Assembly (NCBI GenBank): GCA_021817605.1
Contig: JAKAUN010000004.1
Span: 132,427 to 168,465, forward strand
Source of the DNA: Thermoplasmata archaeon
Lineage (GTDB): Archaea > Thermoplasmatota > Thermoplasmata > Lutacidiplasmatales > UBA184
Length of the DNA stretch: 36,039 nucleotides
Direction: 5' to 3'
Position 1 is the first letter of the stretch; the number at the start of each line of letters is the position of its first letter. Positions 1-7,553 of the stretch are shown here, one piece after another. A program made the position numbers and the translations under genes. Under the pieces are notes generated by a model. The model had not been told where the DNA came from. It worked only from the letters and a program-made list of their open reading frames with translations, and did no database searches.

Positions 1-1270
1 GGTAGACCGAGATGACGAGGTAGACCATGAAGAACAGGTGCTGGCGACGGAAGCGGTGGTGCACGATGAGGTAGGCGAACAGCGCGAGACCGACGAACGC
101 GAGGAAGAACGTGACGACCCCGTAGGCGACGATGAGCTGGTCGATGGACGGAGCCTGTGCCTCGGCGACGGTGGTGTAGACCAGGGTCTTGACGAAGTAG
201 CCCTGGCCGGTGACGATCTTGGAGAAGAGCCCCGGGCTCGCGAGGCTTAGGCCCGCGACCCCCGCCGCGACCACTCCGACCAGGGTCGGGATCGAGAAGA
301 CCCAGGGAACGTCACGCAGCAGGAGGAACGGAAGCAGCAGCGCGAGGATCCCGAAGAACAGGAGGATCGGCACGACCAGGAAGATCTTGACCTCGTGCTG
401 GACGAGGTAGTAGGGCGCCGCCATCGGGAAGGCGACCAGTCCGACGATCCAGGTGGAGACGTAGAGGCCGAAGGAGTCGACGCGGCGGAGCCGCTCGATA
501 AGCATCGCGACGAGCAGGCCGATGCCGATGACGACGATCACGTAGGTGTAGCCCTGCCAGGAGAGCGCCAGGGCCCCGAGGGAGACGCCGGTGAAGACCG
601 CCCATTTCACCGCGGTGCGCTCGTTGCGGAAGAACGCTCGGAGGGCCGGGAGATACTGGCCGGGATGCCGATAGCTCTCGACGTAGCGCGTATGGCCGAC
701 GACCTTGACCATCCGCAGGGCCGCGTAGACCGCGACCAGCAGCATGAACGTGTAGAACGACAGATAGTTCGCGTAGCCGAACGTCGACGAGTCGATCGAC
801 GAGCTGAAGAACGGGAAGACGAGCGCAGCGATCAGACCGGTCCTGCGGCTCGAGACCTCGCGTCCGATGAGGTAGATCGGGAAGACCTCGAGCGCCGCCC
901 AGAGGGGCGCCTGGAGGTCGAGGAACCACGCGCTCGCCGTCACGGCGTTCCCGCCGAAGAACGGGGCGAAGAGGATCCCGAGGATGGCGTTCATCCAGTC
1001 GAAGAGCGGCTCGCGCGGGTTGATCGACCCGACCGGGAACCTGAGCATCGGGTCGTAGACCAGGTTGTGGCCGGTCTGGATGATGTAGGTCGTTACTCGC
1101 GAGTGGTAGTACGAGTCCGACCCTCCCGCATACGTGTAGAGGGCGCCCCACCGCTCGATGATCGGGTAGGCCCAGATCGTCCGCACCGCGAACGCCAGGC
1201 CGAACGCCGAGAGCAGGAGGGCGATCGTCCAGCCATGGCGTCGCCACCACCCCGTAGAATCGGTGTCCAT
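1..1270 (-). CDS. aglB: Oligosaccharyltransferase AglB/STT3 family, 3' part outside window
   Basis: This is the membrane enzyme that moves a lipid-linked glycan onto Asn residues of exported proteins. It starts at ATG 1270 and reads without a stop to the left edge, so about 423 residues are visible. After a short cytosolic N-terminus comes a membrane helix (about residues 15-33). The first external loop follows, with the acidic motif GGSDSYYHSR (D52) where STT3 proteins bind metal and glycan. Many further hydrophobic segments follow, including a second conserved stretch FGYANYLSFYTF. Late in the visible part, TVAEAQ matches the S/T-x-x-E motif of external loop 5. The C-terminal WWD acceptor-binding domain would lie beyond position 1. 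A Shine-Dalgarno-like GGAGG sits about 10 nt before the start, and a TATA element lies further upstream. Family is secure; the natural glycan is unknown. Confidence 0.9.
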   Translation of the reverse strand, partial: MDTDSTGWWRRHGWTIALLLSAFGLAFAVRTIWAYPIIERWGALYTYAGGSDSYYHSRVTTYIIQTGHNLVYDPMLRFPVGSINPREPLFDWMNAILGILFAPFFGGNAVTASAWFLDLQAPLWAALEVFPIYLIGREVSSRRTGLIAALVFPFFSSSIDSSTFGYANYLSFYTFMLLVAVYAALRMVKVVGHTRYVESYRHPGQYLPALRAFFRNERTAVKWAVFTGVSLGALALSWQGYTYVIVVIGIGLLVAMLIERLRRVDSFGLYVSTWIVGLVAFPMAAPYYLVQHEVKIFLVVPILLFFGILALLLPFLLLRDVPWVFSIPTLVGVVAAGVAGLSLASPGLFSKIVTGQGYFVKTLVYTTVAEAQAPSIDQLIVAYGVVTFFLAFVGLALFAYLIVHHRFRRQHLFFMVYLVISVY

Positions 1271-1318
1271 CCCCAGACGGCCTCCTACGGGCCGGCGGCG
1301 CGCGAGACCTGGGAGGCG

Positions 1319-1326
1319 TATAAATA
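1319..1326 (-). promoter_or_regulatory. TATA box for aglB
   Basis: TATAAATA on the plus strand reads TATTTATA towards aglB. It is centred about 52 nt before ATG 1270, so initiation about 26 nt downstream would leave a leader of roughly 25 nt. That leader contains GGAGG at a suitable spacing from the ATG. Confidence 0.6.
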
Positions 1327-1459
1327 GCCTCGGGAGGAACTCGCGGCCGGAGGGCCCCGACGGCGGCGCGGTCCGGGCGCCCAGGGTTCCCGGTCGGCAC
1401 GCTCGCGTCCCTGACGGGTCCGCCTCCCATGTCGATACGCGGGAGTGTTCACCGGTCTC

Positions 1460-1996
1460 CTACGGGCCCGTGGCGGAGGGGCCGCCGCCGACGCGGAAGC
1501 GGTAGAACACTCGGCCGTCGGGGACCTCGTACGGCTCGACCTCGATCGACTGGCCGATCGCGAGCTCGTTCCACGGACGGCCCTCGATCCGGCCGAAGAG
1601 CCGCAACGGCGCGCCGTCAAGGTCGACCAGGCCGACAGCATACGGCACGCTCCCCTCCATCCCCAGCGGGGCGCCGGCGAGCACGGCGCTGAACGCGTAG
1701 ATCGTCCCGGTCTCGGGGAGGTCGACCCAGACGAGCTCTTCGGTGTGACAGCGGGGGCAGACCGTCCGCGGCGGCCAGAGGAGGAGATCGTCCTTCGTGC
1801 ACCGGGTCGTGGAGAGCCGTCCCTCGCGAAGCCGGGCGAAGAACCGAGCGAGGCGCGTCTCGCCGTCCTTCTCGCGAGGGAGGAAGTCGAGAAGGTAGGG
1901 AAGCACGATCTTCGGCATCTCGGGCTCCCGGGCGGGGGCCTCGGCCGGGCTCTCCAGCGTGGGACGGAGGCGAGGACGGGGCTTCTCCTCGGTCAT
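1460..1996 (-). CDS. DUF35 OB-fold acyl-CoA-associated protein
   Basis: DUF35 proteins pair with thiolases and, in archaeal mevalonate operons, bridge thiolase and HMG-CoA synthase by binding the CoA pantetheine arm. This 178-residue protein has a proline-rich N-terminus (1-30), a rubredoxin-like zinc-ribbon segment with C66, C80 and C83, and an OB-fold (about 85-172). The first knuckle reads C-T-K-D instead of the usual C-x2-C, so the fourth ligand is an Asp or absent. The ATG overlaps the thiolase stop as ATGA, so the two are translationally coupled. Met27 is an alternative start, nearer to the conserved part. It ends the leu-like operon. It most likely serves the adjacent thiolase; the substrate is not shown by the sequence. 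Confidence 0.85.
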   Translation of the reverse strand: MTEEKPRPRLRPTLESPAEAPAREPEMPKIVLPYLLDFLPREKDGETRLARFFARLREGRLSTTRCTKDDLLLWPPRTVCPRCHTEELVWVDLPETGTIYAFSAVLAGAPLGMEGSVPYAVGLVDLDGAPLRLFGRIEGRPWNELAIGQSIEVEPYEVPDGRVFYRFRVGGGPSATGP

Positions 1997-3177
1997 GCGG
2001 CCCTCCCGTTCTGGTAGACCATCACCGAGTGGACGTTGGCGCTGCCCGAGAGGTTGTGCACGAGCGCCCAGGCCGGATCGCGCACCTGGCGCTTCTCGGG
2101 AAGGATCCCCGCGAACTGACGGTGGACCTCCACCGCCTGGGCAACCCCGGTGGCCCCGAGCGGGTGGCCGCAGCCGAGCAGGCCGCCGCGGGTGTTGACC
2201 GGCAGGCGGCCCCCGAGGTCTCCCTGCCCGTCAAGGGCGAAGGCGCCCCCCTTGCCTTTCGGACAGAGGCCGAGCGCCTCGTACTCGACGATCTCGGAGA
2301 TCGTGAAGCAGTCGTGGAGCTCCGCAAAATCGAGCTGGTCGACCGTGATGCCGGCCATGCCGAGCGCCTCGCGGGCAGCATGCCGAAGACCGACCCAGTC
2401 GGTGAGCGGCCCGGCGTTGGCGAGGTTGTGGAAGTCGGAGTACTGCGAGGTGCCGCGCACCCAGGCCTTCGCGCCCGAGAATCCGCGGGACGCCTCCTCC
2501 GAGGCGAGGACGACCGCGGCGGCTCCGTCCGTCATCGCCGAGCAGTCGCCGAGACGCAACGGCGGGGCGACGAGGGGAAGGCGCAGGAGACGATCGCGGG
2601 AGAACGTCTTCTCGTGGAACTGGGCGTCGGGGTTCGCGTTGGCGAACCGGTGGTTCTTCTCGGAGACCGCGGCGAGCTGCTCCTCCGTGGTCCCGTGCTC
2701 GAGCATGTGGCGCTGGGCGACCATCGCGAAGTACGGCGGCGCGGTCGCCCCGTGGACGCCGTCCCACGGACGGTCCATCACGGAGGCCATCGCGCTGTTC
2801 GCCTCGGCCATCGACGGGAGGTTCATCTTCTCCACGCCGACCGCCACGGCGACCTCGGAAAGGCCGGAGGCGATCGCCGCGAAGGCCGACCGGATCGCCG
2901 ACTGGCCCGAGGCGCAGGCGAGCTCGGTCCGCTGCAGGATCCGCGTCGGGCGAAGGCCCATCTGCTCGGCGGCGAGCGGGGCGACATGCGACTGGAAGGC
3001 GAACCGCTCGGGCATCGCGGCGCCGAGAAAGAGCGAGTCGACCGCCTCGGCCCTGAGCTCGGGGACGGCGCGGAAGAGCGCGGCGCCGACCTCTTGGGCG
3101 AGCTCGGACCAGGTGACAGGCCGCACGCCGAAGCGGGTCGTAGCCCCGCCGACCAGCGCGACCGCCCGCCCGCTCAC
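1993..3177 (-). CDS. Thiolase, SCP2/archaeal acetyl-CoA acetyltransferase type
   Basis: Condenses or cleaves 3-ketoacyl-CoA. The protein has 394 residues from GTG 3177. The start is chosen because it overlaps the dehydrogenase stop as GTGA and directly precedes the conserved N-terminal strand. Catalytic features are intact: nucleophilic C88 in ELACASGQSA, H288 in AELHDCFTIS, and the C-terminal GCGHPLGATG (H338). The length suits the SCP2-thiolase-like archaeal family. It is coupled downstream to a DUF35 protein (ATGA). This is the second thiolase/DUF35 pair in the window, and the only one with a full thiolase active site. Whether it supplies acetoacetyl-CoA for mevalonate synthesis or acts on acyl-CoAs derived from the leu-type pathway cannot be read from the sequence. 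Confidence 0.88.
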   Translation of the reverse strand: MSGRAVALVGGATTRFGVRPVTWSELAQEVGAALFRAVPELRAEAVDSLFLGAAMPERFAFQSHVAPLAAEQMGLRPTRILQRTELACASGQSAIRSAFAAIASGLSEVAVAVGVEKMNLPSMAEANSAMASVMDRPWDGVHGATAPPYFAMVAQRHMLEHGTTEEQLAAVSEKNHRFANANPDAQFHEKTFSRDRLLRLPLVAPPLRLGDCSAMTDGAAAVVLASEEASRGFSGAKAWVRGTSQYSDFHNLANAGPLTDWVGLRHAAREALGMAGITVDQLDFAELHDCFTISEIVEYEALGLCPKGKGGAFALDGQGDLGGRLPVNTRGGLLGCGHPLGATGVAQAVEVHRQFAGILPEKRQVRDPAWALVHNLSGSANVHSVMVYQNGRAA

Positions 3178-4307
3178 CGTCGCTCCCCCCGGAGGGCGTC
3201 GACGACGCGGTCGCCGGCCTCGCGGGTCGTCGTCGTGCCCCCCTGGTCGTAGGTGCGTGCCGAGCCGGCGGCGAGGACGCCCGCGATCGCCGCCTCCAGC
3301 CGGTCGGCCTGGCCGAGGAGCCCTCGGTCGGCCTTCGTGCGGCCGAGCCATCGGAGCATCTGCTCGACCGCGAAGAACGTCGCGAACGGGTTGACCTGGT
3401 TGCGGCCGGCGTGCTTCGGCGAGGAACCGTGGATTGGCTCGAACATCGCGTGGCCGTCGCCGATGTTGCCGCCGGCCGCGAAGCCCATCCCTCCCTGCAG
3501 GACCGCGGCGAGGTCCGTCACGATGTCGCCCATCATGTTCGGCGCGACGACGACGTTGTAGTGCTCGGGGTTGCGCACGAGCCACTGGGTGAAGGCGTCG
3601 ACGTAGGCGTAGTCGCGCTCGATCTCGGGGAAGTCGGCCCCGAAACGGTCGAACGTCTCGCGGAAGTAGCGGCATCCCTCGAGGACGTTCGACTTGTCCA
3701 CGCAGGTCACCCGCTTGACGCCGTCCTCGGGGGCGCCTCGAGGGCGCTCGCGGGCAAGCTCGTAGGCGAAGCGGACGATCCGCTCGGTCCCCTTGCGGGT
3801 GATCACGCGCGTGTCGATGACGACCTCGGTCTCCCCCGCGCGACGCAGGCGCCCTCGCGCCGGGGTGTAAAGGTCCTCGGTGTTCTCCCGGACGAATACC
3901 ATGTCGACGTGGGACGGCGTCCAGACCTCCTGATACGAACCGCTGATGCGGTGGGTCACCCCGGGATAGAGGCGGCACGGCCGCACGTTGGCAAAGAGGT
4001 CCAGCCGCTCGCGCAGGCCGAGCACGAGGGCCCGCCCGGCGATGTCGCCGTTGGGCAGCGTCGCCCCGGGCCAGCCGACCGCTCCGAGGAGGATCGCGTC
4101 GGCGGCCAGCGCGGCGGATTCGGCCTCGGGCTCCCACTCGCGGCCCCGGGCGAGGTAGTACTGCCCGCCGCCAGGGTACTCGGTCGCCTTCCACGGCGCC
4201 GGGCCGTTCTCGCCGAGCGTGGAGAGGACCTTGAGCCCCTCGCGGACGACCTCCGGGCCGGTGCCATCTCCGGGAAAAACGGCGATCTGGTAACGTGCCT
4301 CGGGCAT
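3174..4307 (-). CDS. leuB: 3-isopropylmalate/homoisocitrate dehydrogenase family
   Basis: NAD-dependent oxidative decarboxylase of a 2-hydroxyacid, the last step of 2-oxoacid chain elongation. It has 377 residues from ATG 4307. Seen: the N-terminal nucleotide-fold strand AVFPGDGTGPEV (9-20), the substrate helix with RLDLFANVRP (101-110), the catalytic Tyr region VRENTEDLY, the metal-binding segment NMMGDIVTDLAA, and the GSSPKHAGRN loop. The family includes LeuB, homoisocitrate, isocitrate and tartrate/malate dehydrogenases. The RPCRLYPGV stretch after the substrate helix also resembles tartrate/malate-type members, so the symbol rests on operon position. It lies 11 nt after the small-subunit stop and overlaps the thiolase start by GTGA. 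Confidence 0.8.
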   Translation of the reverse strand: MPEARYQIAVFPGDGTGPEVVREGLKVLSTLGENGPAPWKATEYPGGGQYYLARGREWEPEAESAALAADAILLGAVGWPGATLPNGDIAGRALVLGLRERLDLFANVRPCRLYPGVTHRISGSYQEVWTPSHVDMVFVRENTEDLYTPARGRLRRAGETEVVIDTRVITRKGTERIVRFAYELARERPRGAPEDGVKRVTCVDKSNVLEGCRYFRETFDRFGADFPEIERDYAYVDAFTQWLVRNPEHYNVVVAPNMMGDIVTDLAAVLQGGMGFAAGGNIGDGHAMFEPIHGSSPKHAGRNQVNPFATFFAVEQMLRWLGRTKADRGLLGQADRLEAAIAGVLAAGSARTYDQGGTTTTREAGDRVVDALRGERR

Positions 4308-4318
4308 CGGACCCCGTC

Positions 4319-4840
4319 CTACGGCGCGGGCGTCGCCCGGCGCTCGGCGAGCTCGCGACGGACCTTCTCGACGAGGCCGCCAGCCTCGAGCAGCTCGAGC
4401 AGGTGGTGGGGGAGCGGAGGGAAGCGGACGGAGGCGCCGCTCGAGAGGTTCTCCACTTTCCCCTCCCCGAGGTCGACGCGCGCGCGCTCGCCCTGGGAGA
4501 AGATCGCCCGAACTCCCGGAGCCTCGATCGCGGGGATGCCCAAGTTGATCGCGTTGCGGAAGAAGATGCGGGCGAACGAGTCGGCGACCACCGCTCCGAC
4601 GCCGATCGCGCGCATCGCTTGGGGAGCGTGCTCGCGGCTCGAGCCCGAGCCGAAGTTCTCCCCCGCGATCAGGAGGTCGCCCGGGCGAGCCTCGCGCGCG
4701 AACTCGGGCAGAGCGATCTCGAAGACGTGCTTCTTGAGCTCCTCCGGGTCGATGATCGTGAGATACTTGCCCGAGATGATCTGGTCGGTGTCGACGTCGC
4801 GCCCCAGCGTCCAGACACGTCCCTCGATCACGCGCTGCAT
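4319..4840 (-). CDS. leuD: 3-isopropylmalate dehydratase/homoaconitase small subunit
   Basis: Swivel-domain subunit of the aconitase-type isomerase, carrying part of the active site. The 173-residue length is usual for archaeal LeuD/HacB. Seen: an N-terminal DVDTDQIISGKYLT segment, GENFGSGSSREHAPQAM (60-76) with the conserved SxxREH, and NAINLGIPAIE. In methanogens the loop at residues 26-29 separates homoaconitase (YLRT) from isopropylmalate isomerase (YLVY). Here it reads YLTI, matching neither, so substrate is left open. A strong GGAGGG Shine-Dalgarno overlaps the large-subunit stop codon, 12 nt before the ATG, which supports this start and coupled translation. Confidence 0.88.
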   Translation of the reverse strand: MQRVIEGRVWTLGRDVDTDQIISGKYLTIIDPEELKKHVFEIALPEFAREARPGDLLIAGENFGSGSSREHAPQAMRAIGVGAVVADSFARIFFRNAINLGIPAIEAPGVRAIFSQGERARVDLGEGKVENLSSGASVRFPPLPHHLLELLEAGGLVEKVRRELAERRATPAP

Positions 4841-4852
4841 CGATCTTCCCTC

Positions 4853-6136
4853 CTAGGCGAGCTCGCGCGGGTCGGCGACCTCTCCCGCGACGGCGCTCGC
4901 GACGACGGCGGCCGGGCTCATGAGGTAGATGCGGGCCTCCTTCGCCCCCATCCGCCCGGGGAAGTTGCGGTTGGAAGAGGAGGCGCAGACCTCTTCCGGC
5001 GCGAGGATCCCCATGTTGCCTCCGAAGCACGCCGAGCAGCTCGAGTTGGTGAAGACCGCGCCGGCGTCGGTGAACACCTGCACGAGTCCCTCCTTGAGGC
5101 ACTGGTCGTAGATCTTGGTCGACGCCGGGGAGACGATGAATCGCACCCCCCTCGCCACCTTGCGCCCCCGCATCAGCCGGGCCCCCTCCCTCAGGTCCTC
5201 GATCCGAGCGTTGGTGCAGGAGCCGAGGAACGCCTGGTCGATGCGGACGTGCTCGCGCGCGACCTCGGGGAGAGGCCGGACGTTGTCGGGAGAGTACGGG
5301 CAGGCGACCATCGGCGGGAGGGCGTCTACGTCCACCTCGACCGTGCGCTCGTAGCTCGCGTCGGCGTCCGGCCGCAGCGGGTGCATCGCATGCTTGGCGA
5401 TCGGAGCCAGGTAGTCGAGCGTCGTCTGGTCGGGGGCGACCATGCCGGTCTTCGCTCCCATCTCGGTGGTCATATTGCAGAGAGTGAACCTTTCGGGCAT
5501 CGAGAGCCGCTCGATCGTCGGGCCGGAGAACTCGACGGCACGGTACTGCGCGCCGGTGGTGCGGATCTCGCCGAGGACACGGAGGACGAGGTCCTTGGCA
5601 GTGACCCCGGGGCCGAGGGTGCCCTTCACCCGCACCGAGAGGGTCGGCGGGACCTTGAGCCAGAGCCTGCCGAGAGCGAGGACCGCGGCCATCTCCGTCG
5701 GCCCGATGCCGGTGGCGACGGCGCCCATGGCGCCGAGCATGTTGGTGTGCGAGTCGGTCCCGACGGCGAGGTCGCCGGGGACGACCCAGCCGTTCTCGGC
5801 GAGGATCTGGTGGCAGATGCCGTGCTGGCCCACGTCGTAGAAGTGCGGCAGGTGCACCTCCTCGGCGAACTTCCTCAGGATACGGTGGAGCACCGCGGCC
5901 CCCTCGGTCGACGCCGGGACCCAGTGGTCGATGGCGATCACGACGCGGTCCGGGTCCCAGACGCTCTCGGCCCCCATCTGGTGGAACGGGCCGACGGTCT
6001 GCGCCCCCTGCTCGTGCATCATCGCAAGATCGACCCTGCCCTCGACGATCTGGCCGGGGACGAGCTCCTCGACCCCCGAGGCCCGAGAGAGGATCTTCTC
6101 GGCGAGGGTGCGCCCCCCGCCCCGCGCGTCGCTCAC
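4853..6136 (-). CDS. leuC: 3-isopropylmalate dehydratase/homoaconitase large subunit
   Basis: Fe-S subunit of the aconitase-type isomerase that moves the hydroxyl group during 2-oxoacid elongation. It has 427 residues and begins at GTG 6136, overlapping the synthase stop as GTGA. The three [4Fe-4S] ligands are visible as C307 in LGSCTNARI and C367/C370 in SCSACFGG. GTDSHTNMLGAMG and the C-terminal SSSNRNFPGRMG are typical of the archaeal LeuC/HacA group. It functions with the small subunit encoded 12 nt downstream. As with its partner, isopropylmalate versus homoaconitate specificity is not decided by these motifs. LeuC is used because it is the broadest family name. Confidence 0.88.
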   Translation of the reverse strand: MSDARGGGRTLAEKILSRASGVEELVPGQIVEGRVDLAMMHEQGAQTVGPFHQMGAESVWDPDRVVIAIDHWVPASTEGAAVLHRILRKFAEEVHLPHFYDVGQHGICHQILAENGWVVPGDLAVGTDSHTNMLGAMGAVATGIGPTEMAAVLALGRLWLKVPPTLSVRVKGTLGPGVTAKDLVLRVLGEIRTTGAQYRAVEFSGPTIERLSMPERFTLCNMTTEMGAKTGMVAPDQTTLDYLAPIAKHAMHPLRPDADASYERTVEVDVDALPPMVACPYSPDNVRPLPEVAREHVRIDQAFLGSCTNARIEDLREGARLMRGRKVARGVRFIVSPASTKIYDQCLKEGLVQVFTDAGAVFTNSSCSACFGGNMGILAPEEVCASSSNRNFPGRMGAKEARIYLMSPAAVVASAVAGEVADPRELA

Positions 6137-7380
6137 GGGGGCACCGCCTTGAGCCCGACCTGGTCGACCATCTCCCAGAACTCCGCGTCGGTGAGCCCGG
6201 GGTGGTCGAAGCGGTTGCGGTAGCTCCCCACGAACCGACCGACGTCCTCCTTGGACCTCCGCTCGGAGACCTCCTTCACGCGCCGCAGAAGCTCGGCGAG
6301 CGCCGGCTCGCGAGCCTGGATCCCGCGCTCCTTGAGCTTCTCGACCAGCGCCGCCTTGCCGGTGTGCTTACCGAGGATGAGCGCGCGGTGGCGGCCGAGG
6401 CGCTCGGGCTGGAGCGGCTCGTAGGTGAGCGTGTGGGCGAGCACGCCGTGGGTGTGGATGCCGGCCTCGTGCGAGAAGGCGTTGTAGCCGACCAAGGCCT
6501 TGTTCGGGGCGAGCGGGACCCCGGAGAGCTCCTCGACCAGCCGGGAGAGCTCGTAGAGCTTCTCGGTCCGTATCCCGGTCCGGTAGCCGTAGAGCTGCTC
6601 GAGGGCGACCGCGACCTCCTCGAGGGAGGCGTTGCCCGCCCGCTCGCCGAGGCCGTTCACGCAGACGTGGGGGGAGACGGCGCCGAGCTCGACGGCGGTC
6701 AGCGTGTTCGCCGTCGCGAGGCCGAAGTCGTTGTGGCAGTGCACGGAAAGCTCGCGCGGCCGCACCCGACGGACGAACTCGCCGAGGTACCACCGGAACG
6801 TGAGCGGGGTCATCACCCCGACCGTGTCGGCGACGACGAGCCGGTCGGCGCCGGCGTCCTGCACCGCGCGGTAGAGCCGCTCGACGAACGGGAACGGGGC
6901 GCGGACCGTGTCCTCCGTGACGAAGGCGACGTGGAGCCCGGCCTCCTTGGCCCGCGTGACCGAGGCGAGGGAGGCAGCGAGGACCTCCTCCTCGGTCATC
7001 TTGAGCTTGAACTTGAGATGGACCTGGCTCGCCGCGACGAAGATGGCGATGTGACGGACCCCGGAGTCGATCACCGCCTCCACATCCCGAGGGACGGTGC
7101 GGGCGGCGGCGAGGATCGTCGTCGGCAGCCCGGCTCCGGCGAGGAGTCGGACCGCCCGGGCCTCCTCGTCGGAAACGACCGGTATCCCGGCGTTGATGAG
7201 AGGCACCCCGGCCTCGGCGAGGAGCTCGGCGATGCGGAGCTTCTCCTCCGGGGTGAATCGCACCCCCGGGGTCTGCTCCCCGTCCCTCAGCGTCTCGTCC
7301 CAGAGGACGAGCTTCTCGGGGAGGTGGCGGTCACGGATCGTCTCGCGATGGTAGTCCTCGACGAGGGACGCCTCCCCCAT
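6133..7380 (-). CDS. 2-isopropylmalate/homocitrate synthase family, no regulatory domain
   Basis: Claisen condensation of acetyl-CoA with a 2-oxoacid; the first gene of the operon. It has 415 residues. A TIM barrel carries WDETLRDGEQTPG (27-39), the HLKFKLKMTEEE stretch, the metal-binding HCHNDFGLATAN, and GLGERAGNAS. After the barrel, FSHEAGIHTHGVL and LTYEPLQPERLG resemble AksA/homocitrate synthases at least as much as LeuA. The C-terminal LeuA allosteric domain that binds leucine is absent, so end-product inhibition of the LeuA kind is not expected. Homocitrate, isopropylmalate and citramalate synthases, and Re-citrate synthase, are all possible. A TATA-like element 26 nt before ATG 7380 supports this start and a leaderless mRNA. 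Confidence 0.82.
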   Translation of the reverse strand: MGEASLVEDYHRETIRDRHLPEKLVLWDETLRDGEQTPGVRFTPEEKLRIAELLAEAGVPLINAGIPVVSDEEARAVRLLAGAGLPTTILAAARTVPRDVEAVIDSGVRHIAIFVAASQVHLKFKLKMTEEEVLAASLASVTRAKEAGLHVAFVTEDTVRAPFPFVERLYRAVQDAGADRLVVADTVGVMTPLTFRWYLGEFVRRVRPRELSVHCHNDFGLATANTLTAVELGAVSPHVCVNGLGERAGNASLEEVAVALEQLYGYRTGIRTEKLYELSRLVEELSGVPLAPNKALVGYNAFSHEAGIHTHGVLAHTLTYEPLQPERLGRHRALILGKHTGKAALVEKLKERGIQAREPALAELLRRVKEVSERRSKEDVGRFVGSYRNRFDHPGLTDAEFWEMVDQVGLKAVPP

Positions 7381-7403
7381 GGCCGTTCGAGCGAGCCGGC
7401 GGA

Positions 7404-7411
7404 CTAAACGT
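7404..7411 (-). promoter_or_regulatory. TATA-like element of the leu-type operon
   Basis: On the minus strand the element reads AACGTTTAG and is centred about 26-27 nt before ATG 7380, the spacing expected for a leaderless archaeal transcript. No Shine-Dalgarno precedes the ATG. Confidence 0.5.
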
Positions 7412-7492
7412 TATCCGGCGCCGGACGGCCCGCGTGGCAGGGTAACGCGCCTCGCGGCTCACCGTACGAACGCGTCGGTCCGGGAACTTTCG

Positions 7493-7499
7493 TTAAATA
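7493..7499 (+). promoter_or_regulatory. TATA box of the 2-oxoacid oxidoreductase operon
   Basis: TTAAATA lies about 58 nt before ATG 7554. Initiation about 27 nt downstream (near 7523) would give a leader of about 30 nt that carries the palindrome at 7526-7541. It is divergent to the leu-type promoter about 85 bp away. Confidence 0.6.
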
Positions 7500-7525
7500 G
7501 ACACCACACCTCGAATCCTTTGCCC

Positions 7526-7541
7526 CGGGAGCTGGCTCCCG
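7526..7541. repeat. Perfect inverted repeat at predicted start of OFOR mRNA
   Basis: Arms CGGGAGC and GCTCCCG are separated by TG: a 16-bp near-palindrome with 7-bp perfect arms. It begins about 3 nt after the predicted transcription start, a position where a bound repressor would block initiation. It could instead fold as a short RNA hairpin in the leader. Confidence 0.6.
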
Positions 7542-7553
7542 TCCCTACCGCAC

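Noticed and set aside
395-1327. 310-codon plus-strand ORF and 372-codon minus-strand ORF in the aglB region
   Set aside because: Both are shadows. The third minus-strand frame, open to the window edge, encodes the membrane protein AglB with STT3 motifs.
4295-6223. 642-codon plus-strand ORF opposite leuC and leuD
   Set aside because: Antisense shadow caused by high GC: no recognisable domain, Arg/Asp/Gly-rich composition, and the minus strand encodes clear LeuC/LeuD motifs.
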